Below are positions 24,020 to 35,791 of a stretch of 64,000 nt of DNA, in pieces (within the stretch, counting starts at the first letter, position 1; each line of letters opens with the position of its first letter). A model generated the notes under the pieces. That model ran no database searches, was not told the DNA's origin, and was given only the letters and a program-made list of their open reading frames with translations. The DNA is from Phaeoceros laevis (lineage: Eukaryota > Anthocerotophyta > Anthocerotopsida > Notothyladales), in contig JBNGIQ010009014.1 of NCBI GenBank assembly GCA_049999765.1, forward strand, positions 1 to 64,000, in the 5' to 3' direction. The position numbers and the translations under genes were made by a program.

Positions 24020-25705
24020 ATGCCCGCAGTGGAGCAAAGTATGGGCTCGGAGCCAACCTTGGAGGGCTTTGAGCCCGTCTACGGGCGCGCTGAGGGCCAA
24101 CAGCCAGAGGCTGCCGTTCCACACACCATGCTGGCCTTTATCTTCGCCCTCCGCTCCCCAGACGCTGGCCATGTTCATTTGCAGGCCACTGACTTTCATT
24201 CCAACACCTGGCATGCATTGAAGAGTCTGGAGCAGTTGGAATGGCTGGTAAGAAATCGCCGCTTGAAGCAAGTCATTTTCCTCATCACGGATAGGGTTTG
24301 CAATTGATTGAGTTTGCAAAGGCAGACACCAGATTTTTTTCCACCAGAATCAGCTGAGGCTTTATTGGATGCTGCAGAGGGATGAAGTGGGACTAGGTGG
24401 TTCATGGGAGGATTTTCTTGCGTACCTACGATCAGCTTTTGCATCAGACAACGTGAAGCTCATACTCGGTGGTGGCTCTTCCAATGCTGTTGGCGGCCAT
24501 GGTGCCTTCCCACCCATCCATTTCATGACGGAGTTTGCAGATGAAACACAGGTGCCTTTTAGTGTGACGTTTGTACCGCATGAACTTAACTGTTCTGCTC
24601 CTTTTGGGATGTAGTGGATGATAGGGACGAATATAGTACTTCTAGGTTCATACTCAAAGGCTGTAAGGAAGCTCAAGGTTTGCTGTGGTGGTTATAGGTG
24701 CGACGACGGCAAGAATAGTTGCCCAGAAAGCGAAGGGCTCCCCTAAGATATCGCTGGCATTAACAAGGCTTGGGGGACCTTCTGCGAAGGATGTGATGGG
24801 ACAAATTGCAGTGGAACTCTCCCAAGCGTACCGAAGCCTATCTCAAGCTCTTGCAGATGGTACTTTGCAGCTCGAAGTTCTGTTGAGGAGTTCTATGTAT
24901 TACGTGGCTTTCAATGCTGATGGTTGTATGTGTTTTCAACAGAAAAAGCTCGAGCAAATGGACTGGCAACTGCTCTTGGTGCAGAGAAGGTATAGTTTTT
25001 CCAACTGTGCAGCCTGAGTGCTTGTTCATGTCTGTCATGTTGTTGGAGACAAGAGATAGAGGTATTTCAACAGGATTGTTGTGTTCTGAGTGACTGTTCT
25101 GGTTGGTGAAAAAGAAAGACTAAGGGCATTGTAGGAGGTTGTGCATTTCTGAATCTACTCGACTAAGACTTAATTGTGAATGTGGGTTCTCAAGGATAAA
25201 TCTGAAAAGCTTCAGCAGCAAATCGAGGCAACTTCTTTCACTGGAAAGAAGAGGAAGCTTGGTTCTGGCTCGCAAATTGCGTCAACCTCGAAGCAAGAAG
25301 ATTACAAAAGCCCTTCTGTGTCCCAGCTGCAAATTGAAACTCCACTGGCTACTCCTACTTCTGGTACAGAACTTGGTACTTCTTCGTTTTGTTGTTAAGC
25401 CAGATTAAAGCACCCCTTTCGTATGGCGGTTCCTCTGAAATCAGGTTTGGCCCATCAGGTAAGTAACCGGTGGTGGTTGTGTGTAGCAGAAAAAGCTGCA
25501 GATGAACCAGCAAAGCCTGCTCCAAGTCGTCCCAAGATGCGGTTGGTCCCACCGTCTTCCCGGAGGTACATACGCTCCAAAGTTTTTGTAGGTTATGTTT
25601 TCTGAACTAGGGATGCGCATGCTTGGCAGCTCATATCTTACTGGCATTGGGCTCTGCAGGGGCAAGCGGAAAGGGACCACCATAGCTGCTGATGATGATG
25701 AGTGA
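24020..25705 (+). CDS. Putative XRCC4-superfamily (PAXX/XLF-like) DNA end-joining protein
   Basis: Seven exons join in phase: 24020-24247, 24378-24501, 24698-24859, 24943-24989, 25195-25363, 25490-25565 and 25660-25705, giving 283 aa with no internal stop. The first part looks like the XRCC4-type beta-sandwich head: hydrophobic strands (TMLAFIFALR), then HVHLQATDFHSNTWHALKS and a helix LGGSWEDFLAYLRSAFAS. The next strands are KISLALTRLGGPSAKDVM, leading into a helix and coiled coil (VELSQAYRSLSQAL, DKSEKLQQQIEA). The tail is disordered with nuclear-localisation-like KKRKL and a basic-acidic C-terminus GKRKGTTIAADDDE. Order, size and pattern resemble animal PAXX/XLF, which bind Ku and stabilise ends in non-homologous end joining. 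This family call is inference from pattern; gene structure is solid. It is not plant XRCC4, whose N-terminus differs. Confidence 0.6.
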
Positions 25706-26723
25706 CTGTGCACAAGCCTTAACTCTCGCAGGATGCGGTTCATGCACACTCAACGCCAAAAACACAATGCGATGCCTGCAAAATGGTTGGTGACATGGAG
25801 GATGTCGCAGGTAGATCGAGCGACCAGATTTTTTCGTATTATTGAAGGCATGACAGTTGCCTTGTCGGCACAGAGCCCCATCTCGACTACTAGCAGATTG
25901 CAAATTGGGGGTCAGGGTCGTGCACCACGAGCACCACCAGTGAGGAACTTTATAATATTGTCGTTGGCAGAATAAGAGGATCCGGAGCCGTGTTCACTGG
26001 AATGGCTGTCCTCGTTTTCAAGCAAGTGACGTCCTGTACGTGTAAATTATGCATGTGCCGGTGCACAGGATCGCTGAGCTGAGTTGTCTGTAGACAACCC
26101 AGCACACCCTGGGACGACCTGCCGATGTCGAATCCAGCCCCTTGGATGGACCGGGACCAATCAGCCGTCTAGCATGGGCAGAACATGTGTCCTATTTATC
26201 TCGGGGGCCCTACCGACAACGTATCAGAGACGCTGCACTCACAATCGCATGGGTATCTTTTGCTTTGCAAAAAGCACGAACCTGTACAACTTCCGCATTG
26301 GCAGGTGCCTCAGATGGCACCAGTTCTGCAGGTTGCACGGCCCCACCTGCAAACATGGCAAGCTGCCTTCAACAACCCTTCTCTCTCCTGCATGCCTGCC
26401 GGCTGCCATCCGGTGCAGTTCTTCATAAACGCTGAACTGGCATGAAGTGCCCGGCTTTGTACAGTGCAGCAAAGGTTGCCGACAAGTGACGTAAAGTACT
26501 GGGGAACCGACGAACCTTCCACGTGAGGTCCAAGAACTTCCACTTTCCTTCTTTGAAACGAGGAAAGCAAGAGTTTTCGAAGAAACGTGGTCAAAGAGGA
26601 ACTGCATGATGACATATCCGGAGGCGTATGATTGTTTACTCATAAAAGCAGATACTCAGTGACAGTCTACTGGTGCTCCGACGTAAGCCAAGACACAACT
26701 AGCTCCACTATGGACGGTCACTG
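25706..26723. other. Convergent intergenic region
   Basis: About 1 kb between the 3' ends of the PAXX-like gene (+) and the lipase (-). Short frames on all strands show no known protein; presumably two 3' UTRs and spacer. Confidence 0.5.
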
Positions 26724-28606
26724 CTACCTACCTTCGTGAATCACCATTCTGCCAGATTTCGTTCTTGTGAAGAGGCTCTCGATGACATCATCCCAGTTCG
26801 TCTTGGTGGGAGCTTTATCTGTGCTCGATCCGTTTTCCCTGTCCTTCGTCTGGATTGTCACATCCACACTCTGTGTTCTTGGATCTTCAGAGCTCACACC
26901 ACTTGGTTCGCCCGACCCCAAAGCAATGGCATCCGAGCTGCTGTCCGTCTCATATCTGTCGGAGTCAAACGTGCCATATGAAGGGGAGAAAGCGTAAGGC
27001 ACATGCAGACTCACAGCCCTCTCCAAAGCTGCCTTGTATGCCTGCTTATGGTCATCCACTATGGACTTCTTCCTGTCCATTTTCTGTGGTGCTGGTATTG
27101 CCGTTGCCCGCTCCTCTTCCTCCATCAGCTGCCAGCAGGACAAACTTTTTCAATATAGACTACTGAAACAACAGCCCTTCACCTGCTACAAGTTTGCTTT
27201 GCGAAAGGTGTACCTGAAATGCTTTTTGAGCCTCTTGCTCAATACAGATGATTGAGTGGTCTGACGTAGCGTTGCAAGATAGAACCACATGTTCAAACCT
27301 TCCCGTCACTGGGATGTCACATTTAACCACAGGATCCTCGCGCCCACACCTACAGCAAAATGTGAAATAGGTTGAATCTCAGTTCCTACTATGGCGCTGG
27401 GCTGTTTCCAAGTGTGCTGAAACTGCATACAGAAAAGGCCTTGTACCTACAAAACTTCCGCTCTACGATATGATACATACGACCTGGTGCATACAACCTC
27501 CTTGGATCCTTGAACATCCTCTCTTCTGATATACATGTGTCTCGGACGCATCGGAAGCACAACAAGCACGGCAAACTGTTCACCCATCCATACAATGTGA
27601 TTAGCACCAAACCTAGTAGGAGACTACTGTTGCCTTGCAATCGGTGGACCAACTTCTAAGAATCTTACATGCATGCGAGGGAAACCATTGAAGTCTGTCA
27701 AGGTTGTTACCAGAAAATGGAGCTGAAGATGTCCTCTAAAGGGGTAGATGTCCGAGGCAGAAAGTCATCCTGAACACAAGAACCCTTCTTGTGTGACTCA
27801 AAAAAGCTACATAAAGGACAACGACTACAAGAAGGAACCCTCGGGTGCAACTCGAAGCTACATAATGGAACATGAAACAGTACCAAGCTAACTGATTGTA
27901 CCTGCAGGATGACCGAGTTGATAATATCAGCATGTCTGACGGCCAGATTCAGTGACATACACCTGGGAGGTGCCAAGGCAAAGCACCTGAACCTCTTTCT
28001 GGAGATGCTCCCAAGCCGATCCCTGTTGCTGGCAATCACCATCGTTGCAAGAGACGCCACCCCGGCACCAAGAGAATGACCTGCCAGAGAGAGGGTGTAG
28101 CTCGGATACTCCTTCAACAAGCTTGTCAGAGTCTCCGCTTCCTGGTTGAGCAGCCAAGCTGCAGCCTTCAACAGCCCGTTGTGCACATAGCCTCCATCGA
28201 ACATCTGTTTCCCCAAACTGTTGTCTAGGAGCAAGGCGTAGTCGCTCTCCCTGCCCAAATTCAAACCCCTCACAGCAAGTACTATGTCGCTGTGATCATG
28301 GTCGACATAGAGCAGATAGGGCGGTGCATTTCCCTGAGTGTCGGTGTAGAATGCCCTCTTCAGGACATTTTCAGGCTTCATCCTGTAGCCTCCAGGAGGC
28401 GCCCATAGGGGATTTGCCAGGTCATCCTCGTAGACAGCCAAAATGTATCGACACATGCGAGGGACGGGCTCAAAGTCCTCCGACTCAGCTGGCTTCCAAT
28501 TCTCACTGTCCAATGCTCCCGTGTAAAGACATCTCCTCCAAACCCAGCGAGCACAACCCAACAGATATACGCATTCTAACAGCGGGACCCCCAATGCAAG
28601 CGACAT
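26724..28606 (-). CDS. Class-3 (triacylglycerol) lipase-like alpha/beta hydrolase
   Basis: Five exons in phase: 27902-28606, 27711-27769, 27447-27575, 27214-27349 and 26724-27128, giving 477 aa. The start ATG is at 28606. An N-terminal hydrophobic stretch (LALGVPLLECVYLLGCARW) may anchor the protein to a membrane. The lipase_3 core has YVDHDHSDIVLAVRG, the oxyanion region and the nucleophile elbow AGHSLGAGVA with the catalytic Ser. It is followed by FALAPPRCMSLNLAVRHAD and the exon pair DDFLPRTSTPLEDIF / DPRRLYAPGRMYHIVERKF, characteristic of the plant group that includes calmodulin-binding heat-shock-type lipases. The last exon is a charged, Ser-rich tail. The sequence reads as functional; the natural lipid substrate cannot be told. 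Confidence 0.92.
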
Positions 28607-29842
28607 TCTAATTTCGTAGTCAGCGTGTTGATGCCACCCGTAGCTCCTCTATCCAAATTCGCAAGTCACACAAGCACTCCCGGGAGCACCTGAACACCTG
28701 ATACTTGCACAGTGCGCCTGAACATGTTCAATCACTCCACCAGCCCAGATTTCAGAGACCAAGTTGTCGGACAGTTGGGCACTCGGCTCCAATTTGTGGA
28801 CACTTAGCTCACAGTCCGGGCAGAACTGAAGGCCGTTCAGAGACATGCGCGATCTCATTCCTCTCCTCTGTATCCATCCTCAGAACAATCAAGCTGTGGG
28901 AAGGTCTCTTGAGCTCCAACAACGGTCCGATGGAACCAGGAAATCACGTAAGCGTGATCAGCACGGCACCAAAGCACCTTTCTCCCTGAAAACATCAACT
29001 TCCACCACGATTTCCAGAAGAGTGAGCCGTGATAAGGAGCAGAGTCCCTGCCGATGCACAGACTTGGGCTGTGTACTCATTTCTCCTGGCCGTTGAAGCG
29101 TTGAGGAAACTGCCCACCCTCGCCGCATTGGACATTCTCTTTCTCCTCTTTCTCTTGAACAAGCCTCTGGCCACGTCCGACACCTGTCCTACTTTGATTC
29201 CTGGTTTATTCCAGGATAGCATTGTTTACACCTCAAACGTGAACACCGTTTAATCACGATGATGTTTACCTCACAGATTACATGCTTTCACTTGGCACCG
29301 GCCATATTTCACAAGGCTCGCTTATTCTAGTTTCTCGAGCACGTTGATTGGCACAACCGACGGCATAATGTGCCTTATTATAACCAATGCCGTGCAGCAA
29401 GGGAGCCTGCTTCGACCAAAAAAAATGCTGGCTTGTTGTCCTTCCAAGTTCGAAGTAAGCCTGCAGCAGCAACGTAACAAAATTATGGTCCACATTGCAG
29501 AGAAGATAGTGTTATATGCATGTTGATCGCCCCGTAAAGTCAAATTAATTCTCTGCCAGGAAAGAACAGAAAGGAAGCAACGATATATTAGCGAGATTGG
29601 GGGACAACACCATACCTTCATGCTTTTTACGCTGTCAGTGTCCAGGACCTTTAGCAAGTCGCCCCGAAGCTAAAAGTTGGAGGCAACGATTGTTGCACAG
29701 AAGCCTTGCAGGTTGCTGCAAACTTGATGAGTCATCCTGTGTCTGGAAGATGGTTTGGCAGGATCATAGAACATGTGTGCAGTTTGTTTCTGGTCCCCTG
29801 CATTGTATATGTGCTTGACGTGCTCAGCAACAAAACCATGGT
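28607..29842. other. Intergenic between lipase 5' end and RNase E 3' end
   Basis: About 1.2 kb. It holds the lipase promoter and 5' UTR on the left and the RNase E 3' UTR on the right. Small frames on both strands carry nothing I recognise. Confidence 0.5.
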
Positions 29843-32800
29843 TCAACCCGCCTCTTTACCAGAGAGAACTGCCTTCTTGTTCGCCGAACCTTTCGATTCC
29901 AAGTATCTGCGGCGTTTAGTCCAGAGTTTCCTTCCAATAGTGCTTGTGTCAACAGGTGACCTCTGCGTCTTACTAGATCCAGCTGGGACTACTTGAAACT
30001 GACCTCGATTGAATTCCATAGCTACCTTTAAGATGATCCAAACTTTGAGAGCACTACTCAGCTGAGTTATGCGCTTGCTTTTCCAAGATCTCAAGTACTC
30101 AAACATTGTGGTGTCAACGCGCAGCACGACTTGAGGCCACTTTTGGTCCTCCAATTCGCCTGTTTGATCCCGTTCTGTCACAGACCTTAAGATGGCTCGT
30201 TCAATTTTTGAAAGTGTGGTCTCCCGAGCCTCCACACGGCCAGCACCTCGGCAGCAAGAGCAGGGGTCACTGATCATCAACGTCACACTAGGTCGTACTC
30301 TCCTCCTTGTGATCTCCATCACTCCAAATTCGGAAATCTCTGAAATGCTGACTTTGGATCTGTCACGGGCAATAGCTTTTTTCATCTCCTCATGGACCAA
30401 AGTTTCGTCTTTTGGATCATCCATGTCGATGAAGTCCACAACAATGATTCCACCCACATCTCGAAGCCGCAGCTCTGTTGCTATTTGCCTTGCTGCAGCC
30501 AAATTGACTTCCAAAATAGCATCTTTTTGCGAGGTGGAGACGTTGAGCATTCCAATGCCACCATTCACATCAATGGAGACTAATGCCTCCGTCTCTTGCA
30601 CCACCAAATAGGCCCCATTAGCCAGCTGCACTCTTTCGCTGGAAAACTTGTCGATTTCTGATTCTATGCTAAATGCATCAAAAATAGGTTGCTTCCCTGT
30701 AAACAGCTCCACCCTATCAATTAACTGTGGGGCCACTTCTGCCAAGTACTTTGTAACTTCTTGATAACATTGAGGGGAGTCCACAACCATTCTCTGTACT
30801 TTGTCAGTGAAGAAGTCCCTAACAACAGTCAATGTCTGACCCATTGCTCTGTGCAGCAGCACGGGTACAGCATCCTCCTCCCCACCCTGAGCTGCAGTTG
30901 CAGCAGCCTCGGCACGTTCCAGAACATCATCCCATGTTTCAAAGAGTCCAGTCAGGTCTCTCTCTAATTCTTCCTCCGAATGACCCATGGCTTCTGTCCG
31001 AACAGTCAAACCAAAATTGCCTGGCTGCAAGTTACGAGCAACAGCTCTCAACCTAGCCCGTTCAGGACCTGTAATTTTTTGTGAAATTCCCACAGATTCA
31101 CTGTTAGGAACGACGACCCAAAATCGTCCAGCCAGATTCGGATAAGCAGTCAGCCTTGGTCCTTTCTTCCCCATAGACTCCTTCTTCACCTGGACAATAA
31201 TTTTCATTCCCTCTTCAAGATTCCTCCATTTGCTGAACTTTCTTCCAAAATTAACAGTCAAAGGCCTTGCCGCTCCCGTACTGGAAGGTGGTGTATGTAA
31301 TCCGTCAGCATCGTCTCCCTCGGAGCTTTTTGTGAGATGCTGATCCTCATTCAAAACTTCGTCATCTTCGTCATCACTGTTTAAGGAATATGAATCTAAA
31401 ACCTGTTCCCCTGCAAGTCCATCATCTAGATGCTCATCCTCAAAGTCAATATTGCCCTCAGAATGGTCTACCATGTCTTCATCCCGAGTTGGACCTGCAC
31501 TCCCATTAGTCGCCAGAGGTGTAATGGAAGGAAACGTACAGGGATAAATGTTTCTAGTGATATCTAAAAGGGCCAAACGAGGACTTCCAATGTCCACAAA
31601 GACCCCAACCATGCCAGGTAGCAGTTGCTTCACGAATCCAAGATAAATGTTTCCCACCTGTACTTTGGAATTTACAGGTTCTAGCAACAACTCTACAAGT
31701 TTACCATCCTCCAAGATTGCCATTCTTTGCATAGTGCTTTCTGGTGCATTGATAAGAATCTCAACCTGGACCTCATGCTCACTCTTAGCCTCGACAACAT
31801 CTCCGGAGTGGTCCTGTATTTCACTGCTCTTCTTGTCAGTTGATTTAAGGAACTCCTCCCTCTCTGCCAAAAACTGTGATTCCAAAAGCCAGGGCTCCTC
31901 TCTTGGCAGCACCTTTCTTCTGATTTTCTTCTTTAACCACTCATCAATAGCCAAAACACTTGCCTCTGTCTGAGTGCTTACTATAGATCCATCTTGCTCC
32001 TGTTTTAGTTTAACCTCCCCCTCCCTTGTCTCGGCTTGCACTTTTGTCCTATTGTCAAGTGCTGTGAGTGTCTTTGCATCAGACTGCTCTGGTCGTTCGG
32101 AAACTGATCTTCTAAGCAAGTCTTCACTTCTCGTTAGCTTCCTGTTCCCACTGTCTTTCCATGGGCCTTTTGACACAGTAGTTGCACCAACTTCGTCCCA
32201 CCACTGGCCCCACAGTAAGGATGACACATTTTCAGGAGTGTTCAGGGCCCATACATCATGCAAAGTTACTCGCTCCGTGCTTGAATCTTCTTCAGTCGGA
32301 ACCTGGAAAGCGAATAAAGCACCTGGCCTCCAGACAATATCAGCACTTCCATCTCCTGATCCCACAAAATAATTGTACTGCACATTTGTGCCAAAGTCCA
32401 TATCAAGCTGCGCTTCCCAGCAGTCCTCTCCCTCCACCTTGACCATTGGGACAGCTGAGGGGGGATGCCACTCGCCAAGTTCACGAACAGAACCAGATAA
32501 GAACAAACGCTGACCCTCCTTCAGCTGTGCTTGCACGGACCAGCGCACCGGCCATCCTGTTTTTTCTTTCTTGTCAGCAAGCTTCCTGCGAGCTCTCCTC
32601 TTTTCCCTCCTACTTTTAGGTGGTGGGACTTGCTCATCGACTGGAGTTCTTGCGGGAGTTCCAGCTCCCTCAACTTTTTGCTCCTCAGAAGCAACATCCT
32701 TACCAGCTCCCTTTTCCAGCATTTTGTCATCAAAAAGTGAAACTTGCTCTTCGTCTGGATCTCTGGGAGGAGTGCTAGCTCTGTCGACTTCTTGTTCTTC

Positions 32801-34174
32801 AGAAGAAACTTCCGAACCAGCACCACTTTTCAGCTCCACCTCAACACTCTTGCGAGTTCTTCGCTTGTGCGGTCTCCTCTTCTTCCTATCGAAACTCTCG
32901 GATTCGCCAGCCTCTCCGGCTGATCCTGTCCCTTCTGACTCACTCGCAAAACTTAGCTCTCTCTGTGCAGGAGCACTATCTACAAGAGTCGCTGAAACCT
33001 CAATTTTGGTGGACTCTGCTACAACACTCTCCCGCGACCCAACGGCCTCTGCTCTACTTTTCTGTTCTTCCAACTTGTCTTCTATTACTTCATCTTGCCT
33101 AGTTCTGAAGGCTTTGGTTCTAGCTTTCGACCGTCTCCCCTGTGGCTCTGTTATCATAGTCGAGCTATTGTCGAGCTCCTCTCCGTGTGTAGCAACCAGC
33201 AGAAACTCCCCCTCCACGCTTGTGCGATCGTCCGCAGACTCAGACTCCTGTAGAGTTGCCCCATCCTTCGCCTTTCTTCCTTTCCTTCTCTTCCTCTCTT
33301 TCGGCTCTATGCGGCCTTCTGAAGACAAGAGCTGGTTGCCATCTACAGATACTTGCTCCAATCCTCGCCCTTCTTCAAAGTCTTCAGAACCAGAAGTAGC
33401 GCCAACTTCAAAATCATACTGTGGCATTGCCGTAGAAAACGAAGTCACGCTTTCGGCGGAGGGAATCAAATCTTGCAGCCTATCTCTTGTCTGTGCGCTC
33501 AAAGCCTGGAACATCCAACTCGAAGAGGAGGTTTTTGTCAGATTTAAGGATCCCTCTCCTCCATCCCTCTCCAGGACGGTACTCTCAGCCATTTTATACT
33601 CGCTTCTCAACCTCAATCCCCCAAGCCGCCGGACAAGTTCTTCACTACCTGGCTCTGTCCCCACCCCCGCAACAAGAGTCTCCTTTTCCTCCCGTTTCTC
33701 ACTCACAACGGTCAATTCCACCTGGGTGAAGTCTGGTTCCCCGATCCCGGAATCCTCTTCCGGAACGACAACTTTTTTGGCTCTGGACCGTCGGGACGGC
33801 GGCTTCCCGCTGTGCTGCACGGAGGATTCTGGTCCTGGTTTCAACTCGGCCTCAGACTCAGGTTTGCTCTCCGCAGGCTTGGCATCTGTGGCAGCCCTCC
33901 TTCCCTTCTTTCTGCCTTTCTTTGCCTCGCTGGCTGGCTCCACCTCCACCACCACCTCCCCTTCCAGGACCGCAGAGACGACCCGGCAGCGCGGCCTCTC
34001 CAATCGCATTTCTCCATCACGCTGCCGGCGTACTGCAACGCTGCATGCGCATTGTAGCTGCGGGCAAGCCGTGGCAGCACCGCCGGGAATGCTGAGCAGC
34101 TGCTGCGGCCTGGGCTGCTGAAGCCTGAGACTTGTGGCGAGCAGGAGGTGGGAGGCGAGCCGGAGAGCCTCCAT
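29843..34174 (-). CDS. RNE: Chloroplast RNase E/G-like endoribonuclease with CBM20 domain
   Basis: Single exon, 1443 aa, ATG at 34174. It cleaves 5'-monophosphorylated plastid transcripts, for example in polycistronic mRNA processing. Order: transit-like N-terminus; about 480 residues of Lys/Glu/Ser-rich low-complexity sequence; CBM20 starch-binding-type module from about residue 540 (VRWSVQAQLKEGQRLFLSGS); a second charged linker; S1-like start near 810 (MQRMAILEDGKLVELLLE) with an acidic insertion (SDDEDDEV..); the RNase E/G core with catalytic Asp in VSIDVNGG and VVDFIDMDD; and the zinc-link CSCCRGAG near 1305. Angiosperm RNE is about 1000 aa and multi-exonic, so both the length and the lack of introns are odd. 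The core is complete and should be active. Confidence 0.93.
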   Translation of the reverse strand: MEALRLASHLLLATSLRLQQPRPQQLLSIPGGAATACPQLQCACSVAVRRQRDGEMRLERPRCRVVSAVLEGEVVVEVEPASEAKKGRKKGRRAATDAKPAESKPESEAELKPGPESSVQHSGKPPSRRSRAKKVVVPEEDSGIGEPDFTQVELTVVSEKREEKETLVAGVGTEPGSEELVRRLGGLRLRSEYKMAESTVLERDGGEGSLNLTKTSSSSWMFQALSAQTRDRLQDLIPSAESVTSFSTAMPQYDFEVGATSGSEDFEEGRGLEQVSVDGNQLLSSEGRIEPKERKRRKGRKAKDGATLQESESADDRTSVEGEFLLVATHGEELDNSSTMITEPQGRRSKARTKAFRTRQDEVIEDKLEEQKSRAEAVGSRESVVAESTKIEVSATLVDSAPAQRELSFASESEGTGSAGEAGESESFDRKKRRPHKRRTRKSVEVELKSGAGSEVSSEEQEVDRASTPPRDPDEEQVSLFDDKMLEKGAGKDVASEEQKVEGAGTPARTPVDEQVPPPKSRREKRRARRKLADKKEKTGWPVRWSVQAQLKEGQRLFLSGSVRELGEWHPPSAVPMVKVEGEDCWEAQLDMDFGTNVQYNYFVGSGDGSADIVWRPGALFAFQVPTEEDSSTERVTLHDVWALNTPENVSSLLWGQWWDEVGATTVSKGPWKDSGNRKLTRSEDLLRRSVSERPEQSDAKTLTALDNRTKVQAETREGEVKLKQEQDGSIVSTQTEASVLAIDEWLKKKIRRKVLPREEPWLLESQFLAEREEFLKSTDKKSSEIQDHSGDVVEAKSEHEVQVEILINAPESTMQRMAILEDGKLVELLLEPVNSKVQVGNIYLGFVKQLLPGMVGVFVDIGSPRLALLDITRNIYPCTFPSITPLATNGSAGPTRDEDMVDHSEGNIDFEDEHLDDGLAGEQVLDSYSLNSDDEDDEVLNEDQHLTKSSEGDDADGLHTPPSSTGAARPLTVNFGRKFSKWRNLEEGMKIIVQVKKESMGKKGPRLTAYPNLAGRFWVVVPNSESVGISQKITGPERARLRAVARNLQPGNFGLTVRTEAMGHSEEELERDLTGLFETWDDVLERAEAAATAAQGGEEDAVPVLLHRAMGQTLTVVRDFFTDKVQRMVVDSPQCYQEVTKYLAEVAPQLIDRVELFTGKQPIFDAFSIESEIDKFSSERVQLANGAYLVVQETEALVSIDVNGGIGMLNVSTSQKDAILEVNLAAARQIATELRLRDVGGIIVVDFIDMDDPKDETLVHEEMKKAIARDRSKVSISEISEFGVMEITRRRVRPSVTLMISDPCSCCRGAGRVEARETTLSKIERAILRSVTERDQTGELEDQKWPQVVLRVDTTMFEYLRSWKSKRITQLSSALKVWIILKVAMEFNRGQFQVVPAGSSKTQRSPVDTSTIGRKLWTKRRRYLESKGSANKKAVLSGKEAG

Positions 34175-34466
34175 GGAGAGCAGGTGGCATCACCTGCATC
34201 CGCAGCTGGGCTCCATCTCCTGCTTCCGCATCCTTGTCGTCCACTGCACAGGCCAGCCTTGAACCTTGAACTTGTTGCGTCGAATCCGTTTCCGGATAAC
34301 CGATTTAAGAACTTAGCATAAAGACCTATATATGTTGTCAGTATGTGTTCATGCCTCCATGGATGAACTTCATTCCTTCCTTCCTCCTTTTTGACGTCGC
34401 CTACAGCCGGTGACCTACTGACTTACAGCTCGAAGTTGACGCACGGAGCAGGACCGTTTGTAAACG
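34175..34466. other. Divergent promoter, RNase E (-) and RBX1 (+)
   Basis: Only 292 bp separate the two start codons, so both promoters share this stretch. A TATATAT at 34327-34333 is suitably placed for RBX1. Confidence 0.6.
34327..34333 (+). promoter_or_regulatory. Possible TATA box of RBX1
   Basis: TATATAT 134 bp upstream of the RBX1 start codon, within a short divergent intergenic region. Position and sequence only; no transcript data. Confidence 0.4.
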
Positions 34467-35290
<824 letters not shown>

Positions 35291-35791
35291 TGCTAAAAGT
35301 TATGCAACACATGTTTTTTTCATGTACCGCCGCCTATGGTCTCCATTCACAGCAGCAGGTCTAAAAGTCTGGATTTGACGATTCTGAGGACTTGGGGTTT
35401 GCCAAAACTGATGCTTCTGTGTTCCTAAATTGAGATCAAGCAGCTTGTCTGTCTGGTCTCTCTACAGAAACCCTCGCAGCAGAATGTCTCAGCATTTTAG
35501 GTGCGGCTGTGAATAATTCATAATGAAGTGATTTTCTAGGAATTTCAGTGCTATCCCGGTGACTTCCTTTTGTGGGAGCCTCGGTTGTGTAACTTCGACA
35601 TCTGTTGGATGAAATGTTTTTGAGTAATACTGCTTCAGCGCTGACAAACTGCACTGATAGCTGTCCTGTCTGGCATTTTCCTGCACTGAAATGGGATAGC
35701 TGATTGATCACACCCTTGGGATTCGTAGTGAATTTTCTACTAAGGATAGCCGACTGTTGAAATCCGGCTTGTGAATAGCTTTTAGGATTGC
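35291..35791. other. Convergent intergenic region, RBX1 and DUF1499 gene
   Basis: Two facing 3' UTRs; no further gene seen. Confidence 0.5.

Noticed and set aside
32571-34121. 516-codon open frame on the plus strand
   Set aside because: It is antisense to the N-terminal half of RNase E. Its Ser/Leu-rich content is the mirror of Lys/Glu/Arg-rich codons on the other strand, and it has no family resemblance.
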